Assembly (NCBI GenBank): GCA_002104905.1
Contig: MCFE01000002.1
Coordinates: 186,001-250,000 of the forward strand
Source: Basidiobolus meristosporus CBS 931.73
Lineage: Eukaryota; Basidiobolomycota; Basidiobolomycetes; Basidiobolales; Basidiobolaceae
Direction of reading: 5' to 3'
DNA: 64,000 bases
How positions within the stretch are numbered: position 1 is the first letter of the stretch; the number at the start of each line of letters is the position of its first letter. The position numbers and the translations under genes are program-made. Positions 19,717 through 31,502 of this stretch are shown in pieces. Below the pieces are notes generated by a model, which saw only the letters and a program-made list of their open reading frames with translations, did no database searches and was not told the DNA's origin.

Positions 19717-22700
19717 TCTTCTACAGTCTGGGTCTCATCAATATGGACTGAATAGGCATAGGCTAAGTGTGTACCCTCATTGATGCAGTAATTTGGGCCA
19801 ATCTTGGTCCAGTTGGATCTCCTGGTTTAGGATACTGGAATGATCACTTCAGGGATATTCATGAGCACTGATTCAGGCTGAACCATAGTTGCAGAGCTCT
19901 CTGGAGTTAAATAGCTTGTATTGTTTTGCTCTGCCTCAATCCTGACTATTTGTGGACTTGAGATCAGATTTTTGTCATCAATTGATGACATTTTTTGTGA
20001 AAATTTTGCATATTCATCTAGCAACACATCCCTGACTTGCTCAGCTTCTTTTCTTTAGTATTGTAGAGTCTGCATGTCTTACTCTTATTGTAGTAGCCCA
20101 ACAATGTGGATTTACATTTTTTGGGCTCAGATTTTGACAGATTTCCAGGTAGTTTCTTTGCATATGCTGTACAACCAAATATCCTTTGATGTTCTGCACT
20201 TGGTCTGTATCCATACCTTTCTTCAAGTGGAGTAGAGTCTCAAAGTATTCTGTTATAACTCCTATTTTTAAGGTATACAGCTGTGTCAACAGATTCCACC
20301 TAAAAATCATAGAATGGCTTTTTCATCAGGCATCATTGATTATGACACATCAATTATTGATCTGTTTGCGCATTCTGCTACTACATTTTGCTGTGGGGAG
20401 TATGGTACAGTAGTCATATGCTTTATCCAATGAATTTGCAGCAGTGGATGAAGAGCTTTGAGGTGTATTCTCCACCATTGTCAGAGTGTGTTTTCTTGAT
20501 TTTTTCACCAGCTCCTCTCTCTGCCATTGCATAAGCTCCATGGATTTAGACAGAGCTGCTTTCTTTCTCTCCTTGAAGTAGACCTACATGTATCTAGTAT
20601 AATCATCAATAAAGTGATTGAACACTTCATCCCACCTAAGGATAAATTTTGCATAGGTGCACATAGATCTGAGTGAATTAGATCTAATTTTTCTTAGTTT
20701 TGATTAACCTACAGGTCTTGAACCATTGTCTGGCTTTTTCCCATCAATGCAAGTAATTAAAATTGATGTGTCCAAATCTCCTGTGCCATAGCATTGGTGC
20801 TTCTTCAATTAAGTTACATATATTGGCTTCTAGATATGATGGGATATATGTCAGCCTGTACAGATTCTGATCACTGATACCCAAAGCAATATGGGCTCTG
20901 TTTTGATTGGTGATCCTGCATCCAGAATTGTTAATGCTGAAACGGAGTCCTTCTGCTGTGACCTTGCTAACAGATAGTAGGTTCTTGGCTATTTCTTGTA
21001 CATAGAGTACTTCTTTAAAGGACAGTGTATGGCTTCCTTCACTGCTTCCAAGGTTTACTTGGATAGCTCCTTCTCCCTGCTGCATCAAGTATTCTATTGT
21101 TACCTATGAAAACATTCTTAATTGGAATTTCTTGATATTGAGTAAAAGTTCCTTTTGGTCTGTAAAGTGCTGAGATACTCCAGAGTCAATATACCACATA
21201 TGAGAAGCCTTGTTTATGACCATATTTAATGCAGATATGATTAGTCTATCTTCTGTTATTGCATTGTTTCCATATTCAGGCCTTTCCTGCTCACTATCTC
21301 TCTTTTTGGGGCATTAGTTGGATGTGTGTCCTTTCCTTTGGCAGTAGTTGCAGAACTGGTTGCTATTGCCTTTAAAGGGCTATGGGTATCTCCTTTGTTG
21401 GTTATTATTGCTTATTAAAGCATTTTCTTTTTCCTTCTTGTTGGTGCTTGACTTTGGTTAATTTTTCATCCAGCACCCTTGTATATATGTACTTGAGGTC
21501 AAATCTTCAGCTCTGAACTCTAGGGCAGATAAAAGGCCCTGAAACTTATCTGTCAGGCTATTCAAGATGGTAACTATCACATCCTCATCAGCAGTTGGTA
21601 TGCCACAGATTCCATCTCATCTACTAGCAGGGTAGTTCTCTTAACTAGATTTTTCATTTGTTCTCCTGGCAGCATCTTTGTAGTATATTTGTCTCAGATA
21701 CAATTTCTTACAGTAGTTTCAAAGCAGGTTGCTATTACCTTTAAAGGGTCATGGATACCTCCTTTGCTGGTCATCATCTCTTATTAAAGCATTTTCTTCT
21801 TCCTTCTTATTGGTGCTTGATTTTCTTGATTCTTCATCCAGGACCCTTCCATGTACATAATTTAAGGTCAAATCTTCAGTTCTGGACTCTAGAGCTGATA
21901 CAAGGCCCAGAAACCTGTCTGTCAGGCTATTCAGGATGATAACTATCACAACCTCATCAGTAGTTGGTATGCCCACTGATTCCATCTCATCCACCGGCAG
22001 GGTAATTCTGATAATTAGATTTTTCATTTGTACTCCTGGCAGCATCTCTGTAGTAAGGGACATTTGTCTAAGATACATTCTCTTAGCAGCTGAACATGGC
22101 TGGTAGTTGTCTTCTAATGCCTTCCATGCAATCTTTGTGGTTTTTGCTTGAACATTGAATTAGCAATTTGTCTTTAACATTGAGGCAAATGCAGTTAAAG
22201 GCACTTTATTCTTTCTTTTGGTACATGCAAGGCCACTGCTCCCGCATCTTTAGGAGGGCATTCTTCTCCTATGACAATATCTCAAAGCCCTCTTTCTTGT
22301 AGCAGCATCTTCATCTTCACCTTCCACACTTGATAGTTAGATACATCCAACTTTTCAGCAGAGGGAAAGTTTCAGTAATAGCAGTAGTAGACATTGCAGA
22401 GAGTAACAGCTTGGGGCTCATAACCTGTTGTAAGAGTCTTGGAGATATTGGAAGTGATTTGGAGAACAAGTAGATCATGTGGTTGTCACTTAATGATTTA
22501 TTGAATGTTAAAGTAGTATTTGTACTTTTACATGGCCTTGGCCTAACAAACATGTAGAATAGGCTTAGGAAGGTCACAAGAACATGTGTGCTGTGTAACC
22601 CTAACCCTAAGATTTTCATGTGCTGGGTACCTGATATTTTGGTGAAAATATTCTAAGTAAATCCCAACAAGGAATTTGGCCAGTATTCTCCAAGATTTGT

Positions 22701-22759
22701 TGGTAATGATCTAAGTGACCAAGGTGAATACTTAGGTGGAATTCCGAATTTTTGCAACA
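19717..22759 (-). mobile_element. Second copia copy, inverted: 5' LTR to mid-pol
   Basis: Reading the minus strand from 22,759 there is an LTR (22,426-22,759), the same half-tRNA primer site (22,414-22,425), the gag start at 22,421, gag, zinc-knuckle region, protease, integrase and the linker. It stops at 19,717, at the point matching about 15,604 of the first copy. Reverse transcriptase is absent. Stops and frame changes are frequent, so nothing is expressed intact. The integrase is uninterrupted: around 20,394-20,412 the site hit by gypsy in the first copy is present with one TACTG. Confidence 0.85.
21350..22075 (-). repeat. Divergent tandem duplication within gag of the inverted copia copy
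   Basis: Two successive blocks, about 21,350-21,715 and 21,717-22,075, both encode the stretch from mid-gag to the zinc-knuckle region. Shared landmarks include TTGCTATT-CCTTTAAAGGG, the AAAGCATTTTCTT run, and TGTCAGGCTATTCA, repeated at a period of about 370 bp. The blocks differ at many sites, so the duplication is old or arose by recombination between diverged copies. Confidence 0.7.
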
Positions 22760-22845
22760 ACTATTACCTTCAATAAATCATTAAGTGAAAACCACACAAC
22801 CACTTCTTCCAATCATTACCAATATCTCTAATACTCTCACAGCAG
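22760..22845 (+). repeat. Partial copia LTR, 3' end only
   Basis: Matches the last 85 or so bases of the copia LTR in plus orientation (TTCAATAAATCATTAAGTG, then CCAATATCTCTAATACTC...). It abuts the terminal base of the inverted LTR at 22,759, so it may be an older solo LTR cut by that insertion. Confidence 0.7.
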
Positions 22846-23670
22846 ATACATATTTTACAACAGCTTTCATTTGGTGCTTTACTGTGTATAAATATGACGT
22901 TTATGCTTTTACATGATTTAGGCAAAAGATGTCAATCAATAATCATAATTGGTAGAAGTCCCCGAGATCCTTCTGCTCTCAAGCCTGACCAACCATAACA
23001 TATTTTGCGCATGCGGTTCTGTATAAGTTGACTGGTATTTATATGACTTTGTAGATCAATGGGTGGAAACAATACCTCGATTTATTTGCTAGGCTTGGTA
23101 CTGCAGTGGGCTAGTGAAGAAGTTAAAAGGTTGGGTACCGAGTCAAGTTATAAGAAGTCTACATGCACAGAATGCCTATGAATAATCACTTGAAATCGTA
23201 CTTGCACCTGGACTTTTAAACGGATTTTTTAATGGTCGGCTGCATATGCGGTCCAAAGGAAATGATCCGGTGAAATTCAAAACAACCCCGCGACGTTATT
23301 GAGCCACGGTCCTGATTGGCCACCGCGGTTTGTTATGCTAACGCATGATTAAATTAGGAGCATTTAATCAATATGGTAACGCAAGTAACATTGCGACTCC
23401 AATGAGCATGAGCAGGAATAAGGGGTGAGGTCGAGAAGCACTGCCAAAAGAAGTGGATCCATGGATTACGCAGAACCATAGTCACATATCCTATTGAATC
23501 GGCCATTTTTGGGGGGCCTCTGTAAAGGCCGGGCGGTTGAGAAGAAGGGAGGGCACTGGATTTGGAAAATTCCCACTAAATGCACATATTACTATTAAGG
23601 TTTTAACGAACTCCATTGACTCCTATTTGCTATAATATTCCCCACGGCTTTGACTTGAAAGTAAGCAGAG
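22846..23670. other. Boundary between transposon block and dynactin gene
   Basis: No gene seen. The sequence changes here from AT-rich transposon DNA to the more balanced composition of the gene block. It must hold the dynactin promoter. I see no convincing TATA box. Confidence 0.4.
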
Positions 23671-26600
23671 ATGACGGACAAGTTATATACTTCTAGTCCA
23701 TTCTCACCTACTATTCCTGGCTCTCCATCCACCCCGGCCACCCCCTCAGGCCCACATCAGCTAGGTAGTAGGGTGATTGTTCAAAATAAGCCGGGTGTCA
23801 TCAGATTCATCGGAAACACTGCCTTTGCCAAAGGGAAGTGGATTGGTGTTGAGTTGGATGAGCCACTCGGTAAGAACGACGGTATCGTAGGGGGAAAGGT
23901 TTACTTTAAATGTCGACCGAAGCATGGTATGTTCGTAAGAGCTTCTCAACTGAAGTCTCTGAACGGGACTCCGGCTCGCCGACTTTTTTCTGACTCCGCC
24001 ACTCCTGAAACCTCTCGTACACCCGCCTCCCCCTCTACAAACCCTCGCCTTGCACGGTCACTTACACACAACGGACAGTCCAGTGCACAGGGAACCCCCA
24101 GCAGACTCCCTCACCCTTCGAAAATGGGCACCACTCCAACCCCGTCAAGGTCCATGTCTCAGAGGTCGGCCAGCGGTAGTGGAAGATTTACCACACCTCG
24201 ACCGCGTCGTAATATCCCCAGTTTCGATGCAAGCTCAGAATCTGCTGCCTCGACGATAGAAGGCTCCACTCTATCGCATGCTCCCGAAGAGACAGTAACG
24301 GAGGATGAACAGTCTTCTGAGCCCACTGTAGACGACGAACATAACAGTACCGAGAGCGACGAAACACCACCGACACCCACACATGAGCGAACCGGTAAGC
24401 CCGGCCAGGTTGTGCCAATCAAGGACTACGAGGAGCTTCGACTGAAATTGAAAGTGTTGGAAAACAAGCGACTGGAGGATAGAGAGAAATGGAAGGGGTT
24501 TGAAAAAGTACGCAACGAGGCGGAACAATTCATGACCATCCGGTCCAAGCTGGTTGTCAAGCTGAGCGAGTTGCAGCAGGAGCTGAGAGAAAATAGAAAG
24601 GCGTTGAAGCAGGCATTACTGGACCGAGAGAATTTTGAAAACAAGTACACGGATGCGTCCGAATCCTTAGAGTTGATGACTTTGGACAAGGAAATGGCGG
24701 AGGAAAAGGTTGAAAACCTCACGCAAGAGGTGGCTCTTTTAAAGGAAAGAATCGAGGAAATCACCATTGAGCTGGATGTATTCAAAAAGGCTGGAGAAGC
24801 AGATTTTGAGGGGGAGCAGCGATCCGAGATCGAGATAGTGCAGATTGAGCGGCAAAATGAGCGTTTAAAGGAAGCACTGGTTCGGCTTAGAGATGTTACT
24901 GTTGAGCAAGAAACAGAGCTTAATCGGAAGATCAAAGCCCTGGAGAAGGAGGTGTATTCGCTACAAGATCTTGAGCATACGACGAAGAAACTTCGGGAGC
25001 AATTGGAGCAGTCGGAGAATCAGGTTGAGGATTTGAAACTTCGCCTGGACGATGCCATCGGCTCTGAAGATATCATTGAACAACTGTCAGAAAAGAACCT
25101 AGCTCTCAATGAAAAGATCGAGGAGATGGCCCTTGTCATCGAAGACTTGGAGGCTCTGAAAGAACTCAACGACGAGCTGGAGGAAAACCATTGCGAAACT
25201 GAAAAGCAGCTCTTGGTCGAGATTGACATCAAGGATACTCATATCCGTGAATTGAAAAAGAGCTTCGAATCGACTGAGGAGACCATTGGAGATTACGAAA
25301 ATACAATTAACCAGTTCAGACAGCTGGTGAACAATCTACAAGGCGACTTGGAACAGTTGAAGCAAAAGGAGGCTGTACAAACAACCGAGTCTAAAGACTT
25401 GAATGTTCACTCGCAAGCCATGCTGAATTTGAATCTACAGCTTCAATCGACAGCAATGAAAGCCCAAGCGAAGCAGATCGATTTGGATTTGAGGAAACTC
25501 GAGGCTGACCAAGCTACCGAACTGCTCTCGTACATCAAATCGTACATGCCCGAATCGTTCTTCATCAACGAGTACGACTCTCTGAGATGTCTTTTCTTGA
25601 TGAAGAGGCTCTCGTTCAAAACCGAGCTCATCAACAAACACATAAGTCAGAATCATCATGTTATCGAGGGGCTTCCCAACGAAACGTCGGAGGAGCTGAT
25701 GTCCGTTTGTGAGATGCGTGAAAGACTTGCCTGGTTCTCGGATTTGGCTGCTAGGTTTGTAGTGCACATGAACAACTGTAGCCCCAAGGAATTCATCAAG
25801 CTCGGGCCTATCTACCACGAGCTTGTAGGGGCCGAGAGAAGACTCAACAACTTCACGGATCTATTGAAGAAGGAGGAGCTCAACGAATCCCAATGCCTTG
25901 CCGACCTCCACCGCGCAGTCTCTCAGTTGGAGCATCTCTCCGAAAGCCATTTATCCAGCCCCAGCGCGTTCAACTCGGAAATGTTCCACTCCCTGGTTCG
26001 CTCAGTAGAGTACAGTACCGACCATGTTATCTCTATACTCAGCCACATCGAAACCTTCTTCCAGTCCCCAGAGTTCTATGACGATTTTGGCGGATTTGAT
26101 AGTGTGAACAAGGAAACCGTTCAGGAAGAACTCCTGGAGCCCCTCTCCAACCTGGTTCACAAAACGAAAACCGTCAAGGTGGTGTCCAAGAAACTTCTAC
26201 GGTACTTTGACGGTTTGACCGAGCAATCGTTGAGCCTGAAGCCGGAGCTCATTGAGCAGTACAGAAAATTGTGGCGGGATACCCGTCTTCTGGTACAATT
26301 CTCTAGCGAGGCTTGGAAGAGAATGTACGCCTACGCATTGGACAAAAAGGACTCGAAAACCCTCACTCAGCTTTCATCGCTGCAACAGATCCTATTCAAA
26401 ACGACCGAGGAAGTGCTCAAGATCGGGGAGGTCACCCCTTGGCACTCAGCAAACAAAATGGTCGAAGGGATCTCACAGGAGCTAAATAGGTACTTCGATA
26501 TGGTTCATGATAACGCCAATCTTCACAAAGGTATAGTAGCTATTGTTGGGTTGCTGGTGATGATCCTGACTAACATTCTGTTTAGTTGAAGCCACCCCCG

Positions 26601-27785
26601 CTCCTTGGGTTAAAAGATCCCAAGTGTTCAAGTCCGAGATCGTACTAAGCTCAGAAATGGACCGCAAGGTTGCTGCCCTTAACGAGGAGATAGTCTCGCT
26701 TATCAGAGAAGGCAAAATCAAGGTTTGTCACCCCCCGGGCACGATGGAAGCCGGACGGGCAATCACTAATCGAGTCAACAGGATCAATCTTTGGAAGAAA
26801 CCGCAGTGAAAATCGAACTCTTGGAGAGACGCATGAGTCAAGTAAAGCAACATGTACGAAGAGCCGTTTGATTTGATGTTACCTGGGCCGAATCGCTAAC
26901 CCATTTATTCCCAGCTTGATCGTATCGGGGAACTCGAGAAAGAGCTGTCAAGAGCGAAAGAGCATGAGAAGATCTACGAGGAGGCGATAGAAAGTTTACA
27001 GAACGAACTCGACGCGACAAACCAAAGCTATGAACGTGCCATGGAGACACGCAAACAAGGTAAGCAGGGTCATCGTGGCTCTCGCAGAATCATACTAACC
27101 AGTTGCACTCGGTAGATCCCACGCTACTAGAGAATGCTCCCGAGTTGACCTCGGAGACGACATCGCATCCCCGCACGATTGTCGAGCACCTATCACAATC
27201 CCACCACAACTACTCCCAACAGGTACGTATGAATCCGCGGACGCACCCGTACGCCCAGACATAACCAACATTCGGATTTAGATGGAGTCCTTGAAAGAGG
27301 CCCTCCGGTACCTGCGCTCCGAAAACGCTTATCTGAAGAGTCAGAAGGCGCTGGACAACCTCGGTCTTGGCTTACACTCCAGAATGGCCGTGACGAGCCC
27401 CATACTGAACGGGAAAACCAAGACCGATGAGAAGCTCAAATCCATCACGGTACAAACCAAGAAACTGATGAAGGTAAAGTGACCCGATACCCCCCGCACC
27501 CTGACCCTGACCACAGCCCTCACCCTTGCCCACCTCACGAACCTGTAGGAGGTTCACACGGTCTGCTCCACCGCCAGGGTGATCGACATCAGCGGCACCA
27601 AACCGGTAAAGAAGTGGACCTCGACCAAGTCCGCCCCCCAGTACCGACACCAGATCCAGAAATCGGTCCTCCACACGCTCCACCATCGCAGCGACGAGCT
27701 CAAGGAGCAGCTGAAGAGGCTCCATGTGAACCAGTTCCATGGCCAGACGAACCACCACCCCCACACCATGGTTTATGCACGATGA
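23671..27785 (+). CDS. Dynactin large subunit p150Glued
   Basis: Seven exons: 23671-26530, 26586-26722, 26782-26853, 26915-27059, 27116-27222, 27282-27473, 27549-27785. Phases close to give 1249 residues, normal for the family. The CAP-Gly domain is at residues 31-97 with GKNDG at 67-71, the motif that binds EEY/F tails of tubulin and EB1. A Ser/Thr/Pro-rich basic linker follows, then a long coiled coil (about 250-600) that contacts the dynein intermediate chain. The conserved dynactin-specific domain begins around RKLEADQATELLSYIKSYMP. A second coiled coil is encoded by the small 3' exons (RKVAALNEEIVSLIREGKIK). The protein tethers dynein and cargo to microtubules for nuclear and vesicle transport. 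An AATAAA stands at 27,885-27,890. The first intron is in-frame, so without splicing a false 972-residue product would result. Confidence 0.95.
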
Positions 27786-28387
27786 GCCATCACCACCACC
27801 ACCACCACCCCCGCACCGCAAAATCCACCCATCCTCTCGGCGATAATTTAATCTATTTGTTATATGTATAAACATATCGTATGAAATAAACCCGCACTCG
27901 GGCCGCGATTGGCCAGCCAGCATCCGCCCTACCTGCAACGCTACACACCCATGCATTTCATCAGTGCCGTGTAACGTGGGACATTCCCACAGGGGAGCCC
28001 CGGGAACTCAGCCGACCGGAGATCAAACACCGACACAAACAAGAAACTCTCACCAGCAACCGAATCTGGAGCATCAGGGTCCTTTTATTATTACCATTCT
28101 TTACGGCAACTCTATTCGTTATCACAGTATATACATACAAAGTCGGTCATTAGGTGGAGATGGTTACCAAGACTTGCGATACTAATTGATATAGATGGGG
28201 GGGAGATGCGAAGGGAAGTGAAGTGAGATGCTTGCGAAGGTGGGCTAGACCTCCCCGAATCTATAAAAAATATATATATGGTGGGTGGAGATTGGTGACA
28301 CGAGCGGGAGATAATACACAGAAGCTTATTCCCAATCTCTCTATCTACGGATCAACCGTATGGGCCCAACGCCCGATGCACTCTGCC
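27786..28387. other. Convergent 3' region of dynactin and zinc-finger gene
   Basis: Holds the two 3' untranslated regions facing each other. AATAAA at 27,885-27,890 fits the dynactin transcript. No further gene is supported. Confidence 0.5.
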
Positions 28388-29398
28388 TCAAATGGCGACG
28401 GAAGTGGCGGTTTGAGCGAGGGTGAGGACGTGGGTGTGCTCGATGTGGTACTTCAGTCCGTTGAGGTTCTTGTAACTCTTGCCACAATCGGGATACGAGC
28501 ACTTGTACGGTTTGATGGTAGGCTTGGTCCCATCGGAGTTCGAGCAATGACCGTGGAGTTTGTGATACTTCAGTCCGTTGGCGTTCTTGTAGGACTTCTC
28601 GCATCCGGGGACCGGACACTTGTAGGGCTTCTCAACGGGAGCCTTCTCGGCAGCGGGCTGCTCGAGCTGAAGAATGCCGGTGCTGGACTGAAGGAGATCA
28701 TCCACTCCGGTGACGAAATCGGGAGAGTAGACGGAAGGGATACCGGTGAACAGCTCCTCCTCAGTGTAGCTCTGGGTAAGGGTGCCGGCGAGATCGAAGT
28801 TGAAGGGAGCGATTCTCTTGGGGGAGGAAGCAAGGGGCTCGGGAGCGGAGCGCTTCTTGGAGGCCTGGGTATCCCTCAGAATGGCGTCATCGAAGGCCGA
28901 TGTGAAGGGGTTGTTCTGGAGAGCCAACTCTTCAGAGTAGATATCGGACAGGGCAATGATATCGTGGTGAAGAGCATTGGCGGAGATGTGATCGAGGACA
29001 GGGGAGGAGGGAGAGGTGTTGCTACAATCACTGGAGCCCGACCAGTTCTCGTCATAGCAGATGTTTTGAGTGTGATCGTCGTTTTCGAATCTGACATGGC
29101 ACTCCTCGAAGTGTTGGAGGAGGTCGTGGAGATCCTCGAGAATCAAACCACAGCATGAAAAATCCCGACAGAAGGAACCTTCAAGATCGCGGGACTGAAG
29201 GAAATCCTCTTCGACAGACACCGGGGCCTCGCAATTTGGAAACTGGAAATCAAATCTAAGGGAGCTCATTAGAAGAGGAACCTTGACACACTCGGGGTGC
29301 GGGCTGACTTACTCGAAATTGGGATCCGCGTGCTCGACTTTGTGAGCCTTGTGGATGGTCTGGGAGGTCTGAGTGGAGTAATCGATTGGAGCGGGCAT
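28388..29398 (-). CDS. Sfp1-like split-finger C2H2 transcription factor
   Basis: Two exons, 29398-29313 and 29255-28388, joined across a 56-bp intron, give 317 residues. Without the first exon a false internal start in the intron would be chosen. An N-terminal Cys-Cys segment with the conserved DLHDLLQHFEECHV is the hallmark of the Sfp1 'split' zinc finger. An acidic/Ser-rich middle follows. Two C-terminal C2H2 fingers both start PYKC and share the sequence KSYKN-NGLKYH, with a CX4C-X12-H spacing. Sfp1 in yeast is a nuclear regulator of ribosomal protein and ribosome-biogenesis genes in response to nutrients and TOR. By homology a growth-linked regulator is likely here, but the target genes are unknown. 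Confidence 0.85.
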
Positions 29399-29468
29399 GA
29401 TGCTGAGATGAGAAATTCAACGACACTGAATCAAGCTCAGATATCTCACACCACGCACCCGCATTCGG

Positions 29469-29477
29469 TATTTATAG
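29469..29477 (-). promoter_or_regulatory. TATA box of the Sfp1-like gene
   Basis: CTATAAATA on the minus strand, about 70 bp upstream of the ATG at 29,398, is a good position for a core promoter element. Confidence 0.5.
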
Positions 29478-30873
29478 CGTTCTCCCTCGCCACTGACCGA
29501 ACTTAATTGGCCACGAGGGGGCCATCGGGGATTGGTAACTTCTTTCGAAGCGGTCCCCAACCAAGGGCAAGGTGGTAGAATTAGGAATAAAAAGTCCAAC
29601 GAATCACCAACGATGCTCCAATATGGGAAATCGCAATATGCTGATAAAAGTATATTTGTCATGAAGATAGTCCTTCGGGCTATGATCCAGATATCATGAT
29701 AGAGATCCCAACTCAGGTCGATAAGAAAATTCGATGCAGACGCAATGTTGAATGGACCCTTCTAGTGTCACGTCAAGGCCCCCTCGATCTCACCTGCGAG
29801 CTACCGTCCATCGGTGAGTGCTGCTTGGCTCTCTACGCATCCTCGTGGACTCGACTGGTCAATGGCCGCATTTCCGCGCGGGCGAGGAAGGTTCTGCTAG
29901 TCATTGCAAGGGCTGCTGCCTGACCTCGGGCCTTAGTACTGATTGGCCACATCCCCTTCCTATATATGTCATTGCTGGCAACAAGACTTATCAGACCCAA
30001 TCAAGTAAAGCGAGCAAATCAGGAATACCTGTTGCAAACACATTGCGCAAGTCCATTAGCAGTTAGTAGGCCTTTCCAATCATCTTGCGTAATTCCCGTT
30101 TCAACTCGACATGCCTCACTGTTGAATACCTACCAGCAATACTGTTACGAATGCTCTGAATGTGTCCGGATTTGGGGTGTAGCTGGTACGACTACGAGTG
30201 GGCAGCATCCTGGCCGCTGATTGGGCAGCATGGGAGCTGAGCGATGGAGCTCTTGAAAGAGGAAATGGCGTATCCGGGTAACGTTTCATGCATCGTTAGG
30301 CTTGGAGCATGCGATATACGCCGTGAGGACGAGGAGAGCCTTCGTGTGGTCGCTCCGCACCTAAAGTCGCGATTCCCTGGCAATCCCAACTTCACCAAGC
30401 CTGCGGTGAATTATGGATTTCCATTATACATAATGGTAATCAGTTCTGACCAATGACCTTGATACGTGTAATGCTTTTAAAGTAATAGATTAATATGGGT
30501 GATAAGTGCGATCCCATTGGGCCCCGTGCCACGATGACAAATATACGCATTGGTGAGTGGCATGAGTTTCCCAGATCAAATGCCATCGATTCTAGCCAAG
30601 GATAGAGCCATGTTATGCGCTCAGCCAGGTGTCATCGATGTGACTGGTAGCCATTCCAAGACAATCGAGTTAAACACCATGATTATTTTAGTTGGGATTT
30701 CACAAGACTTGTTTGCTACTCCTAACGCACTCCAAATCTCCACCTTCATCGAAGAGTGCACATACGTACGTCACTTTGTGTGATACGCGTCATCATGTAC
30801 CGTACTTCCACAGTATATAAGGTCTGAGCAATTTCGACGGGATTGGTACTTTACAAGCCAAGCCACATTTGCC
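29478..30873. other. Intergenic region before cyclophilin
   Basis: About 1.4 kb without a supported gene. The short open frames have no recognisable motif and no plausible splice partners. I see no tRNA-like B box. It serves as the promoter side of both the Sfp1-like gene (-) and cyclophilin (+). A TATATAA at 30,814-30,820 lies about 54 bp before the cyclophilin ATG and is a likely TATA box. Confidence 0.5.
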
Positions 30874-31368
30874 ATGTCTAATCCTCGCGTGTACTTCGAC
30901 CTCTCTGCTGACGGACAGCCACTCGGTAGGGTTACCATGGAACTTCGCCATGATGTGGTTCCCAAGACCGCAGAAAACTTCCGTGCCCTTTGCACAGGCG
31001 AGAAAGGGTATGGTTACGCTGGTAGCACTTTCCATAGAGTGATCCCGGAATTCATGTGCCAAGGTGGGGATTTCACTCGTCACAACGGCACTGGTGGCAA
31101 ATCCATCTACGGTGAGAAGTTCGCTGATGAGAATTTCACCTTGAAGCACACTGGCCCTGGCATCTTGTCCATGGCCAATGCCGGTCCCAACACTAACGGC
31201 TCCCAGTTCTTCATCTGTACCGAAAAGACTAGCTGGTTGGATGGCAAACACGTTGTCTTTGGCTCAGTGGTTGAGGGAATGGATGTCATCAGACAGGTCG
31301 AGAAGTTCGGCTCTTCAACTGGCAAAACATCCAAAAAGATTACTGTCGATGCCAGTGGACAACTCTAA
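30874..31368 (+). CDS. Cyclophilin A-type peptidyl-prolyl isomerase
   Basis: An intronless frame of 164 residues, the standard size of a cytosolic cyclophilin. It catalyses cis-trans isomerisation of Xaa-Pro bonds. Key residues stand at the same numbers as in human CypA: Arg55 in FHRVIP, Phe60, Met61, Gln63, Gln111, Phe113, Trp121 and His126. Trp121 predicts binding of cyclosporin A and hence a target route to calcineurin. There is no signal peptide or extra domain, so it is cytosolic or nuclear. A TATA box lies about 54 bp upstream. The lack of introns among intron-rich neighbours fits a highly expressed gene. It converges on mevalonate kinase 134 bp away. Confidence 0.97.
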   Translation: MSNPRVYFDLSADGQPLGRVTMELRHDVVPKTAENFRALCTGEKGYGYAGSTFHRVIPEFMCQGGDFTRHNGTGGKSIYGEKFADENFTLKHTGPGILSMANAGPNTNGSQFFICTEKTSWLDGKHVVFGSVVEGMDVIRQVEKFGSSTGKTSKKITVDASGQL

Positions 31369-31502
31369 TTTTACTTTTGTACACCTGAAGCGATAAATAA
31401 ACGAATTTATTGGTATCTTAGTTACGAAGCTGAGGCGTGTGGTACCTATTAGAATTATACTTGTGGGTGGTATTAGTGGTGGTAAGCCTATTAAACGGAC
31501 GC

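Noticed and set aside
26531-26589. Hydrophobic C-terminus of the 972-codon dynactin frame as a membrane anchor
   Set aside because: The segment is intron 1 (GT...TTTAG) read through. Splicing continues the frame into conserved coiled-coil exons.
27372-27956. 194-codon minus-strand frame with Gly-rich repeats
   Set aside because: It is antisense to the last dynactin exons. The Gly run comes from a CAC repeat in the plus-strand 3' region.
28223-29158. 311-codon plus-strand open frame opposite the Sfp1-like gene
   Set aside because: It is the antisense shadow of the zinc-finger coding exon. The minus strand has clear C2H2 fingers, a proper intron and a TATA box.
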